Below, in pieces: positions 1-8,058 of a stretch of 64,000 nucleotides of DNA (its first letter is position 1; each line of letters starts with the position of its first letter). The notes beneath the pieces are model-generated. The model saw nothing but the letters and a program-made list of their open reading frames with translations, was not told the origin of the DNA and made no database searches. The translations under genes and the position numbers were made by a program. Source of the stretch: Tropicimonas isoalkanivorans (lineage in GTDB: Bacteria > Pseudomonadota > Alphaproteobacteria > Rhodobacterales > Rhodobacteraceae); NCBI RefSeq assembly GCF_900112335.1, contig NZ_FOLG01000002.1:220810-284809 (forward strand). The letters are read 5' to 3'.

Positions 1-86
1 GTTCGCACCCAACCGGCAAACGCCTTTGAAAACAGGAGAAAAACGCCACTCCAAGAACGGCCCGAACGCGTTCGAAAGGGTGATAG

Positions 87-176
87 TGGCGGAGGCGGTG
101 GGATTCGAACCCACGGTACGCTTTCACGTACGCCGGTTTTCAAGACCGGTGCATTCAACCGCTCTGCCACGCCTCC
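87..176 (-). tRNA. tRNA-Ser (anticodon UGA), CCA end encoded
   Basis: Read on the minus strand, the acceptor arm GGAGGCG pairs with CGCCTCC and is followed by the encoded GCCA end. The anticodon stem CCGGT/ACCGG closes a loop CTTGAAA, giving anticodon TGA. A long variable arm (CGTACGTGAAAGCGTAC) marks a class II tRNA, as expected for Ser. The T loop GTTCGAATC is canonical. It decodes UCN-type serine codons. It lies alone, antisense to the upstream region of the SPOR lipoprotein gene. Confidence 0.97.
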
Positions 177-394
177 GACCGGAGCGTTCGGATACGCGTT
201 ACGGAGCGATTCTGGAAGCCGAGATGTGTGCCAACGTCCTCGCAATACGGCCACGGCGAGTCTCGACTCTTCCTTCGTCGGCAAACACGCTGTATAAGAG
301 GTGTCAATGGGGCGAACATGCCCAAAATCGAGCGGTGGGGTCGTCTGGCCGGCCCCGGACAAGCGCGGCGAACGCGCGGAAAATGGGGTCAAGA

Positions 395-1495
395 ATGGAC
401 AGATACAGGCTGACTCTGCTTCTTGGTGTTTCGTTGCTGGTTCTGCCCGTCGCAGGATGCATGGAAGGCATGCCTGGAGGGGGTGATAAACCGGAGAGCG
501 AGGCGACGGCCTTTGCCGAGAGGCCAGCGGCCGGGCGGCTGGTCGAACGAGACGTCGAAGCGCCCGAAGTCTTCCAGGTGTCAGATACCGGCCTTTGGGA
601 CGGGCGCCCCTCCCTCGGTGGGGTTTGGGTCGCGCATCCAGACGTGAAGGAGCCGGAGCGGGTCGTCATACGCAACGAGGAGAGCGGAAGTTTCGTCATC
701 GGCGCTCTTTTCAAGCGCGAGCGCGAGCATCCCGGACCCAAGCTTCAGGTCTCGTCCGACGCGGCTGCCGCACTCGGCCTGCTTGCAGGCAAGCCCACGA
801 AAATCAATGTCACCGCGCTGCGCCGCGAAGAGCCGCAGGCCAAATCCGAGGCCGCTGCTCCGGCGATTGAGGAACCGGCGGTTACGGAGGCTGTTGTCGC
901 AGATATCCCCGCCCCGGCAGCTGCGCCCGAGCCGGCCGCGGTGCCTGCCCAGGAGCAAGTTGCCTTCGGTGCACCGATCGCCGCTGGGACAATCGGTGGA
1001 GGCGACGGCGCTCCTGCCGCGCCCGCAGAGGTCTCGGCACCGGCAGACCCGGCGACGATCCAGACTGCGACCAAGCAGAAACGGTCGTGGAACCCGTTCC
1101 GCCGCTTCAAGCGCAACGAAACGGTGACGCCGGTGGCTGCACCCGCGCCGACACCGGGGATCGGGTACGAGCCGCTGACGTCGGAGCCGCTTCCCGCTGT
1201 TGCCAGCGAAGCGGCCGCTGCCCCCGAGGCGATCGCGGAAAGCCAGGCAAACGAGCCGAAGATCGACAAGCCGTACGTGCAACTCGGCATCTTCTCGGTG
1301 GAGCAGAATGCGAACAACACCGCCGATGCGATGCGAAAGAACGGCGTGACCGCGAAGGTGTTTGAGCAGGAGAGCAGCGGCAAGACATTCTGGCGTGTCG
1401 TGGTTGGCCCGGCGAGTTCCCGAGCGGACCGGACGTCCATGCTCAAGAAAGTGAAGGATCTGGGCTTTGCCGACGCCTATCCCGTCAGCGGCTGA
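395..1495 (+). CDS. SPOR-domain lipoprotein
   Basis: This is a 366-residue exported protein. It starts with a lipoprotein signal (MDRYRLTLLLGVSL, lipobox PVAGC with the acceptor Cys near residue 21). The middle is low-complexity, rich in Ala, Pro and Glu, with a basic patch (KQKRSWNPFRRFKRN). The last 75 residues form a SPOR domain beginning KPYVQLGIFSVEQNANNT, which in this family binds glycan strands lacking stem peptides at division sites. I chose ATG 395 because the signal peptide begins there; an in-frame ATG at 383 is possible. The frame stays open upstream through the tRNA gene, which cannot be coding. No DPBB domain is visible, so this is not a full RlpA. It sits 18 bp before a D,D-carboxypeptidase, suggesting a cell-wall role. 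Confidence 0.85.
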   Translation: MDRYRLTLLLGVSLLVLPVAGCMEGMPGGGDKPESEATAFAERPAAGRLVERDVEAPEVFQVSDTGLWDGRPSLGGVWVAHPDVKEPERVVIRNEESGSFVIGALFKREREHPGPKLQVSSDAAAALGLLAGKPTKINVTALRREEPQAKSEAAAPAIEEPAVTEAVVADIPAPAAAPEPAAVPAQEQVAFGAPIAAGTIGGGDGAPAAPAEVSAPADPATIQTATKQKRSWNPFRRFKRNETVTPVAAPAPTPGIGYEPLTSEPLPAVASEAAAAPEAIAESQANEPKIDKPYVQLGIFSVEQNANNTADAMRKNGVTAKVFEQESSGKTFWRVVVGPASSRADRTSMLKKVKDLGFADAYPVSG

Positions 1496-1513
1496 GGCGG
1501 TAGACATACGATC

Positions 1514-2668
1514 ATGAGAAAATTCGCCACCCTGCTGATTCTTGCCGCCGGCCTCTTTGCCAACGCGGCCTCCGCCGCCTTCGAGACACGCGCCACCGCC
1601 GCCTGGGTGCTGGACGAAACGACCGGCACCGTGCTGCTGTCCAAGAACGCGGAGACGCCACGCCCTCCGGCATCCATGTCGAAGCTGATGACGCTCGACA
1701 TGCTCTTCGAAGCCGTGCGCGACGGCCGGGTGACGCTCGACACGCGCTTTAGCGTCTCGGACAAGGCGGCCGGGATGGGCGGGTCGTCCATGTTCCTGAC
1801 GCCGAAGGACCGCCCGACGGTCGAAGAACTGATCCAGGGGATCATCGTGCAATCTGGCAACGATGCCTGCGTCGTGGTGGCCGAAGGGCTGGCCGGGACC
1901 GAGGATGGCTTTGCCAAGCTCATGAACGAGCGGGCACGGGCCATCGGGCTGAAGAACTCCCATTTCGTCAATGCTTCGGGCTGGCCGCACCCGGATCACA
2001 AGATGTCGATGGAAGATCTGGGCATCCTGGCTCGGCGCCTGATCGAGGAGTTTCCGGACTACTACCATTACTTCGGAATGCCCGAGTTCGGCTACGACGG
2101 CCGCGTGCCGTCCAACCACCGCAACCGCAACCCGCTGCTGTCTCTGGGCATTGGCGCCGACGGTCTGAAGACCGGTCACACGGCCGAGGCGGGGTACGGG
2201 CTTGTCGGTTCCGCCGTACAGGGGAACCGGCGGATCATCTTCGTGATTTCCGGCCTCGGGAACGAAACCGAACGCGCGGAAGAAGCCGAGAGCATCGTCA
2301 ACTGGGCCTTCCGCCAGTTCGTGCACAAGACCATCGCCGAAAAAGGCACGCGCCTTGCCACGGTGCCGGTGTGGATGGGCTCGCAGCAGAATGTCGGCCT
2401 GGTCGTGCCGGAAGACTTGAACTTGCTGGTTCCTGCGGTGGTCAGAGGCGAGATCCAGGCCGAGGTGACTTACGAAACGCCCCTGCGCGCCCCGATTGCA
2501 GAGGGACAGCAGATTGGCACGCTGATCGTGGACCTGCCGGATCTGGAACGCCAGGAGCTTCCGTTGACGGCGGAGACGGCGGTGTCCCGGGGCGGGTTCC
2601 TGCCGCGCGTGCGCACCGCCGCGCTCGTGCTGTTCAAGCAAATCAGCGGACAGGCCGCGGGGCTCTGA
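1514..2668 (+). CDS. D-alanyl-D-alanine carboxypeptidase (penicillin-binding protein 5/6 family)
   Basis: This periplasmic serine peptidase (S11 family, 384 aa) removes the terminal D-Ala from peptidoglycan pentapeptides. A signal peptide (about residues 1-21, ending NAASA) precedes the catalytic domain. The three active-site motifs are present and well spaced: S54-M-S-K57 (nucleophile and general base), S114-G-N116 and K219-T-G-H. A C-terminal beta-domain follows (about 275-360), ending in an amphipathic stretch typical of membrane-tethered PBP5/6 proteins. It lies 18 bp after the SPOR lipoprotein and 4 bp before tmk, so it is probably cotranscribed with both. Confidence 0.95.
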   Translation: MRKFATLLILAAGLFANAASAAFETRATAAWVLDETTGTVLLSKNAETPRPPASMSKLMTLDMLFEAVRDGRVTLDTRFSVSDKAAGMGGSSMFLTPKDRPTVEELIQGIIVQSGNDACVVVAEGLAGTEDGFAKLMNERARAIGLKNSHFVNASGWPHPDHKMSMEDLGILARRLIEEFPDYYHYFGMPEFGYDGRVPSNHRNRNPLLSLGIGADGLKTGHTAEAGYGLVGSAVQGNRRIIFVISGLGNETERAEEAESIVNWAFRQFVHKTIAEKGTRLATVPVWMGSQQNVGLVVPEDLNLLVPAVVRGEIQAEVTYETPLRAPIAEGQQIGTLIVDLPDLERQELPLTAETAVSRGGFLPRVRTAALVLFKQISGQAAGL

Positions 2669-2672
2669 TTTC

Positions 2673-3326
2673 ATGCCGGCGCCCGAGGCCCGGCGCGGGG
2701 TCTTCATCACGTTTGAAGGGATCGACGGGTCCGGTAAGTCCACTCAGGCCAAGCGGCTGGCCGAGGCGTTGGTTGCGGCGGGTTTCGAGGTCGAACTGAC
2801 GCGCGAGCCGGGCGGCTCCGAGGGTGCGGAGCAAATCCGCAGCTTGGTGCTGGAGGGCGACCCGGATCGATGGTCGCCCGAAACCGAGATCCTGCTGTTC
2901 ACCGCCGCGCGTCGGGATCACTTGGAAAAGCGGATCTGGCCCGCGCTGGAGGCTGGCAAGGTGGTCATCTGCGACCGGTTCGCCGACAGCACGCGGCTTT
3001 ACCAGGGCCTGCGGCGGGACGGCTTGCGCGAGCAAGTGGATCGCCTGCATGACATGATGATCGGCACCGAGCCGGACGTGACCTTCGTGATCGACCTGGA
3101 CCCTGCCCTCGGCCTGTCCCGCGCCAAGGGGCGGCAGGGCAGCGAAGAACGCTTTGAGGATTTTGGCGAGGGTATGCAACGCCGGATGCGCGCGGGATTT
3201 CTTGAACTCGCCCAAGACCATCCGGAGCGCTTTATCCTGATCGATGGCGGCCGTCCGGCGGATGCGGTGGCTGCGGACGTCCTGGCCCGCGCGCTGCCCC
3301 GCCTGCCCGCTCCGGTGACATCGTGA
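2673..3326 (+). CDS. tmk: thymidylate kinase
   Basis: A 217-residue dTMP kinase that phosphorylates dTMP to dTDP with ATP in dTTP synthesis. The P-loop EGIDGSGKST is at residues 15-24, the TREPGG motif at 43-48 (substrate phosphate loop) and the DR(F/Y) motif at 102-104, all in family positions. Length is typical. The start lies 4 bp after the carboxypeptidase stop. The stop overlaps the GTG start of holB by 4 bp, indicating translational coupling. Confidence 0.97.
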   Translation: MPAPEARRGVFITFEGIDGSGKSTQAKRLAEALVAAGFEVELTREPGGSEGAEQIRSLVLEGDPDRWSPETEILLFTAARRDHLEKRIWPALEAGKVVICDRFADSTRLYQGLRRDGLREQVDRLHDMMIGTEPDVTFVIDLDPALGLSRAKGRQGSEERFEDFGEGMQRRMRAGFLELAQDHPERFILIDGGRPADAVAADVLARALPRLPAPVTS

Positions 3327-4465
3327 GCGAGAGCGCCGACATTCCTGAACCCGACCGCCTGGAAGGTGCACCGCATCCACGGGAGACCCTCGCCCTCGTG
3401 GGTCAGCAGCACGCCGAAGCCGCCTTTCTCGACGCCTACACGTCCGGCCGTCTCCACCATGCGTGGCTCATTACCGGCCCGCGCGGCGTCGGCAAAGCCA
3501 CGCTCGCCTGGCGACTGGCGCGTTTCCTGCTGACAGCACCGGAGCCGGGAGGCGAGGACAGTCTGTTCGGCGCCCCGTCCCCACCCGACACGCTGGACAT
3601 CGATCCGGAGCATCCGGTCAACCGCCGGGTGCAGGCCCTGTCGGAGCCACGCCTGTTTCTGCTCCGCCGGCCGTGGGACGACAAGGCGAAGCGGCTGAAG
3701 CAGGAGATCACGGTCGATGAGGCGCGCAAGCTCAAGGGCTTTTTCGCCATGTCGTCGACGGATGGCGGACGGCGTGTGGTGATCGTGGACTCGGCCGACG
3801 AGATGAACCCGTCCGCAGCCAACGCGGTCCTCAAGCTGCTGGAGGAGCCCCCTGCCCGCACGGTTTTGCTGCTCGTGTCGCATCAACCCTCGCGACTTTT
3901 GCCCACGATCCGCTCACGTTGCCGGACGCTGCGCTGCGATCCCTTGACGCCTGCTGACATGGAGCACGCACTTGCAGCCGCCGGAGCCACCTTGCCGGAG
4001 GACATGTCGCCGCTCACCGCACTGGCCGTAGGATCGGTCGGCGTGGCCTACAGGTTGATCTCCGAGGATGGTCTGGCGCTCTACGCAAACCTTGTCGCAC
4101 TGTTCCAATCCGCCCCCGGTATCGACCGCGACCGGGCGCTGTCCTTCTGCAATGCCGTGGGACAGCGCGGGGGTGAGGTGACCATCGATCAGGCGTTGGA
4201 GACGATAGACCTGTTCCTCAGCCGGCTGGCGCGTACCGGCGTTCTCGGCCCCCCGGATCCGGAGGCCGCGCGTGGCGAAGCTGCCCTGATGTCCCGCCTC
4301 TGCCCCCATTTGGGCGCAGCCCGCCATTGGGCGGCGCTGCAACAGACTGTGAGCGAACGCACTCGCCATGGCGTGGCGGTCAACCTTGACCCTGCTGCCC
4401 TGCTGCTTGATACCGTGCTCAAGATCAATGCGGGCGCCGAAGAGGGATTGCCCGCGCCAGTTTGA
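3323..4465 (+). CDS. holB: DNA polymerase III subunit delta'
   Basis: Clamp-loader subunit (380 aa) of the replicative polymerase, an AAA+ protein that works with DnaX and HolA to open the sliding clamp. It has an ATP-binding-like loop GPRGVGKAT (about 52-60), the 'KLLEEPP' segment and the SRC motif (TIRSRCRTL) in the AAA+ sensor region. The start is GTG at 3323, overlapping the tmk stop by 4 bp. The tmk-holB-tatD order is common in proteobacteria and supports the call. Confidence 0.93.
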   Translation: MSESADIPEPDRLEGAPHPRETLALVGQQHAEAAFLDAYTSGRLHHAWLITGPRGVGKATLAWRLARFLLTAPEPGGEDSLFGAPSPPDTLDIDPEHPVNRRVQALSEPRLFLLRRPWDDKAKRLKQEITVDEARKLKGFFAMSSTDGGRRVVIVDSADEMNPSAANAVLKLLEEPPARTVLLLVSHQPSRLLPTIRSRCRTLRCDPLTPADMEHALAAAGATLPEDMSPLTALAVGSVGVAYRLISEDGLALYANLVALFQSAPGIDRDRALSFCNAVGQRGGEVTIDQALETIDLFLSRLARTGVLGPPDPEAARGEAALMSRLCPHLGAARHWAALQQTVSERTRHGVAVNLDPAALLLDTVLKINAGAEEGLPAPV

Positions 4466-4474
4466 GCCGAGCAA

Positions 4475-5278
4475 ATGCCCCACCCCACGATCGTCGACAG
4501 CCATTGCCACCTGGATTTCCCGGATTTTGACGGGGAGCGCGACGGTATCGTCGCCCGCGCAGCAGAGGCCGGCGTGACGCGGATGGTGACGATCTGCACG
4601 AAGCTACGGCTCGAGCCGCAGGTGCGTGCGATCGCCGAAGCGCACGGGGGCATCTTTTACGCAGCCGGCACCCACCCGATGAGCGCGGCGGAAGAGCCGC
4701 TCGCCAGCGTGGACGAATTGGTCGCCCTGTCGAAGCATCCCAAGTTTGTGGGCATCGGGGAGACCGGGCTGGACTATCACTACACTGCCGAGAGCGCCGA
4801 AGTGCAGCAGGCGAGCCTGCGGATCCATATCGAGGCCGCGCGCCAGACCGGCCTGCCGCTCATTATCCACGCCCGCGATGCGGACGACGACATGGCGCGC
4901 ATCCTGACCGAGGAACATGCCACTGGCGCCTATGCGTGCGTAATGCATTGCTTCAGTTCATCGGCCGCTTTGGCGAAGGCCGCGCTGGATCTGGGCTTTT
5001 ACCTCTCCATGTCCGGCATCGCCGCCTTCCCGCGGAGCAAGGAGCTGCGCGATATCTTCGCCGCTGCGCCCCTCGACCGTATCCTGGTGGAGACCGACTC
5101 GCCCTACCTCGCCCCACCACCCCACCGCGGCAAGCGAAACGAACCAGCCTTCACCGCGCACACCGCCCGCGTCGGAGCTGAGGTGTTTGGTGTGGAGTAC
5201 CCGGAATTCGCCGCCCGAACGACGGAGAATTTCGACCGCCTCTTCGCCAAGGCCGCCGCGTGGGAAAAGGCCGCCTGA
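4475..5278 (+). CDS. TatD-family metal-dependent hydrolase (putative DNase)
   Basis: This 267-residue TIM-barrel metallohydrolase carries the full set of TatD metal ligands. They are HCH at residues 10-12, GETGLDY (Glu ligand), IIHARD (His), VMHCFS (His) and VETDSPYLAPPPHRG (Asp). E. coli TatD acts as a 3'-5' exonuclease; the exact substrate here is not deducible. It starts 9 bp after holB and its TGA overlaps the next gene's ATG, so it belongs to the same transcription unit. Confidence 0.93.
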   Translation: MPHPTIVDSHCHLDFPDFDGERDGIVARAAEAGVTRMVTICTKLRLEPQVRAIAEAHGGIFYAAGTHPMSAAEEPLASVDELVALSKHPKFVGIGETGLDYHYTAESAEVQQASLRIHIEAARQTGLPLIIHARDADDDMARILTEEHATGAYACVMHCFSSSAALAKAALDLGFYLSMSGIAAFPRSKELRDIFAAAPLDRILVETDSPYLAPPPHRGKRNEPAFTAHTARVGAEVFGVEYPEFAARTTENFDRLFAKAAAWEKAA

Positions 5279-6075
5279 TGGCCGAACTGCGCTTTACGAT
5301 CCTTGGATGCGGCTCCTCGGGCGGCGTTCCTCGCGTGGGCGGCCTTTGGGGGGCCTGCGATCCGACGAACCCCCGGAACAACCGACACCGCTGCTCGCTC
5401 CTGGTTGAACGGTTCGACAACGGCGCGGCGACCCGTGTGCTGATCGACACCACCCCCGATTTGCGCCACCAGCTTCTGTCTGCCGGCGTCGGCGTGCTCG
5501 ACGCCGTGGTCTACACCCACGACCACGCCGACCATACGCACGGCATCGACGATTTGCGCATGGTTGTCTTCAACCGCGGCAGCCGCCTGCCCGTGTGGGC
5601 GACGCCGACGACGCAGGACGCCCTGATGGCTCGGTTCGGCTATGCCTTCGTTCAGCCCGCGGGTTCCGACTACCCACCGATCCTCGACATGAACACCGTC
5701 AACGGGGTCGTGACGGTTTCAGGCGAGGCCGGGCCCATTGTGCTCACGCCGATCCACGTCCGCCACGGAAACATTGACGCGCTTGGTTACCGCATCGGCG
5801 ACCTTGTCTACATGCCCGACGTCAACGAGATTCCGGACACCGCGTGGGACGAGCTTTTGGGGCTCGACTGTTGGATCATCGACGCGCTGCGCTACAAACC
5901 GCACCCGAGCCATGCCCACCTTGATCTGGCGCTGGACTGGATCGCCCGTGCGGCGCCCCGTCACGCGGTTCTCACCAACATGCATATCGACATGGATTAC
6001 GCCGAGGTCGCCGAGCAGACGCCGGACCATGTCAGCCCCGCCTATGACGGCATGGTCCTGCGGTACGAGGTCTGA
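5278..6075 (+). CDS. MBL-fold metallo-hydrolase, PhnP-like
   Basis: A 265-residue metallo-beta-lactamase-fold phosphodiesterase. The N-terminal motif LGCGSSGGVPR is the signature of the PhnP-like group (COG1235 type). The metal site T-H81-D-H-A-D85-H86 follows near residue 80, with further histidines at VRHGN and PHPSHAHLDLALD. PhnP proper hydrolyses a cyclic ribosyl phosphate in phosphonate breakdown. No phosphonate genes lie nearby, so the substrate is open. The start is taken at ATG 5278, which overlaps the tatD stop (TGATG); an in-frame ATG 18 bp upstream is less likely. Confidence 0.85.
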   Translation: MAELRFTILGCGSSGGVPRVGGLWGACDPTNPRNNRHRCSLLVERFDNGAATRVLIDTTPDLRHQLLSAGVGVLDAVVYTHDHADHTHGIDDLRMVVFNRGSRLPVWATPTTQDALMARFGYAFVQPAGSDYPPILDMNTVNGVVTVSGEAGPIVLTPIHVRHGNIDALGYRIGDLVYMPDVNEIPDTAWDELLGLDCWIIDALRYKPHPSHAHLDLALDWIARAAPRHAVLTNMHIDMDYAEVAEQTPDHVSPAYDGMVLRYEV

Positions 6076-6079
6076 TCCG

Positions 6080-7015
6080 ATGCTCGCCATTCTCGCCGCC
6101 ATCCTTCCCGTCTTCATCGTGGTCGGCTTCGGGTACGTCGCCGTCCGCTACAATCTCTTTGCCGACAGCGCCGTCGAAGGGCTGATGAAGTTCTCGCAGA
6201 ACTTCGCCATTCCCGCCCTGCTGTTTCGCGCGATGTCGACGCTGGAAATCGGCGCGGCCTTCACGCCGTCGCTCTTCCTGAGCTACTACGGCGGCGCGAC
6301 CCTGTCGTTCCTGGTGGCACTGCTGGGAGCACGCCTCCTGTTCGAGCGCCCATGGGAGGACAGCATCGCCATCGGATTCAGCGGCCTTTTTGCAAATGGC
6401 CTGTTGCTTGGCGTGCCCGTCACTGAACAGGCATTCGGCCCGCAGGCGACCGAAGGCAACTTCGTCATCATCTCGGTCAATTCGCTCTACTGCTACGGCA
6501 TCGGCATCACCGCCATGGAAATCGCGCGCGCTCGTCGCAGCGGCGGAACCCTGTCGCAGCTTCCCGGCCGGGTGCTTAAGGCGATGTTCCGCAACGCGAT
6601 GATCCTCGGCATCATCTCCGGGCTGGCGGTCAACGCCTCCGGTTTGACGCTTCCTGTCTTCTTTACCGATGCGCTCGATCTGATGGCCCGCGCGGCCCTT
6701 CCGGCCGCCCTTTTCGGCCTCGGCGGCGTGCTCTGCCACTACCGCCCCGAGGGCGACCTTCGGACGATCGCGTTGATCGTCCTGGCTTCCCTCTTCATCC
6801 ACCCGGCAACGACGTGGTTTATCGGGACGGTGTCGTCCCTGCCGGAAGCCGGTTTCCGGTCCGCCGTGACGATGGCGGCCATGGCACCGGGTGTGAACAC
6901 CTACATCTTCGCCAACATGTACGGCACCGCGCGGCGGGTCGTTGCGTCTGCCGTGCTGATCGGAACGGCCGTGTCGTTGTTCACCACCTGGGCGTGGTTG
7001 ACGCTACTGCACTGA
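6080..7015 (+). CDS. AEC-family transporter (auxin efflux carrier family)
   Basis: An integral membrane protein of 311 residues with about ten hydrophobic segments in two blocks. It begins directly with a membrane helix (MLAILAAILPVFIVVGFGYV). The first half contains the typical FNQ-like 'KFSQNFAIPALLFRAMS' segment, and the family's 'APGVNTYIFANMYG' motif lies near the C-terminus. AEC members export or import small organic acids and related compounds; the substrate here is unknown. It starts 4 bp after the metallo-hydrolase. The same frame stays open upstream inside that gene, but only ATG 6080 gives a sensible transporter N-terminus. Confidence 0.88.
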   Translation: MLAILAAILPVFIVVGFGYVAVRYNLFADSAVEGLMKFSQNFAIPALLFRAMSTLEIGAAFTPSLFLSYYGGATLSFLVALLGARLLFERPWEDSIAIGFSGLFANGLLLGVPVTEQAFGPQATEGNFVIISVNSLYCYGIGITAMEIARARRSGGTLSQLPGRVLKAMFRNAMILGIISGLAVNASGLTLPVFFTDALDLMARAALPAALFGLGGVLCHYRPEGDLRTIALIVLASLFIHPATTWFIGTVSSLPEAGFRSAVTMAAMAPGVNTYIFANMYGTARRVVASAVLIGTAVSLFTTWAWLTLLH

Positions 7016-7022
7016 TCCAGCT

Positions 7023-7043
7023 GCGGCGGTGCCGGACCGCCGC
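7023..7043. terminator. terminator-like stem-loop between convergent genes
   Basis: A perfect 8-bp inverted repeat (GCGGCGGT / ACCGCCGC) with a 5-nt loop sits in the 43-bp gap between the AEC transporter (+) and the ABC permease (-). There is no T-run on either strand, so it may work as a Rho-assisted or bidirectional 3' stem-loop. Confidence 0.5.
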
Positions 7044-7058
7044 GCCCCTGCGCTTCGC

Positions 7059-7970
7059 TTACCCAGGAGAGACGCCACGCAGTTTCTCCGACCGGCGGCG
7101 CAGAAGTTCCACCGTGGTCAGCAAGGCAATCGAGATGACGACCAGGATCGTCGCCACGGAGAGGATCGCCGGGGAAATCTGCTCGCGGATGCCGTTCCAC
7201 ATCTGGCGCGGGATCGTCTGCTGGTCGTGCGCGGCCACGAAGAGGACCACGACGACCTCGTCGAAGGACGTCACGAAGGCGAAGAGCGCCCCCGAGATCA
7301 CGCCGGGCAGGATCAGCGGCATCGTGATCTTGAAGAACGTCGTCGTCGGGTCCGCCCCAAGAGAGGCCGCGGCGCGGGTAAGCGAATGGTCGAAGCCCAC
7401 CAGCGTCGCCGTCACCGTGATGATGACGAAGGGGATGCCGAGCGTCGCGTGGGCCATGATGATGCCGATGTAGGTGTTGGCGAGGCCGGTCGAGGAATAG
7501 AAAAAGAAAAGACCCGTCGCGGTGATGATGAGCGGCACGATCATGGGCGAGATCAGGATGGCCATGATGGTGCGCCGGAACGGCATCTCCGGCCGCGACA
7601 GGCCGAGCGCCGCGAGCGTGCCAAGGAAGGTCGCCAGGATCGTGGCAAAGAAACCGATAATCACCGAGTTCTTGGCGGCGTTGATCCAGGCGGCGTTGGC
7701 CCAGGCGTCGGCCCACCACGACGCGTCGCGCGGGGCTTCCGGGTTTTCCATGCCGAAGGTCAGCAGAAGGTCGTACCAGCGCATGGAATAGCCCGTGGGA
7801 TCGAGCGACAGCATCTTTTCGGTGAAGGTGAAATAGGGCTCCGCATTGAAGCTGAGCGGCACGACGATCAGGATCGGCGCGATAAGAAAGAGGAAGATCA
7901 GGGCACAAATCACGAGGTAGAGGTAGTGCCAGATCTTCTCCAGCGGCGAAGCGTAGCTTGGAAGGGCCAT
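7059..7970 (-). CDS. ABC transporter permease (PotC-type, polyamine/opine class)
   Basis: A 303-residue inner-membrane permease with six predicted helices. The first is near residues 15-40 (LVICALIFLFLIAPILIVVP). The EAA-type coupling loop reads AAASLGADPTTTFFKITMP, where it contacts the ATPase. It pairs with the larger permease gene immediately upstream. I set the start at ATG 7970, which has GGAGA about 5 bp upstream on the minus strand; the longer open frame reads through the intergenic repeat. It is the last gene of the importer operon ATPase - binding protein - permease - permease. Confidence 0.9.
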   Translation of the reverse strand: MALPSYASPLEKIWHYLYLVICALIFLFLIAPILIVVPLSFNAEPYFTFTEKMLSLDPTGYSMRWYDLLLTFGMENPEAPRDASWWADAWANAAWINAAKNSVIIGFFATILATFLGTLAALGLSRPEMPFRRTIMAILISPMIVPLIITATGLFFFYSSTGLANTYIGIIMAHATLGIPFVIITVTATLVGFDHSLTRAAASLGADPTTTFFKITMPLILPGVISGALFAFVTSFDEVVVVLFVAAHDQQTIPRQMWNGIREQISPAILSVATILVVISIALLTTVELLRRRSEKLRGVSPG

Positions 7971-7994
7971 GGGCGGTCTCCGGTGGTGGAGGCC

Positions 7995-8043
7995 GGGGGG
8001 CCAGCCCCCCGGACCCCCCGGGATATTTATGGACACAAGAAGA
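7995..8043 (-). repeat. intergenic hairpin-plus-box repeat, copy 1
   Basis: In the 88-bp gap between the two permease genes lies a G6/C6 hairpin (7995-8010, loop CCAG). A conserved box follows on the plus strand from about 8012 to 8043, containing CCCCCCGGGATATTTATGG then ACACAAGAAGA. A second copy with 29 of 32 matching box positions lies at 26348-26398, between urtC and urtB. Both copies have the same orientation relative to their operon: the box lies upstream and the hairpin nearer the next gene. The function is unknown. Confidence 0.8.
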
Positions 8044-8058
8044 TGCGCGGCGGCGTCA

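Noticed and set aside
26-394. Upstream extension of the SPOR protein frame to position 26
   Set aside because: It would read through the antisense tRNA-Ser gene and remove the signal peptide from the N-terminus; the lipoprotein start at 395 is better.
581-2743. 720-codon open frame on the minus strand across the SPOR and carboxypeptidase genes
   Set aside because: It is antisense to two genes with full family motifs, has low-complexity Arg/Gly/Ala composition and no recognisable domain; GC-rich DNA keeps such frames open by chance.
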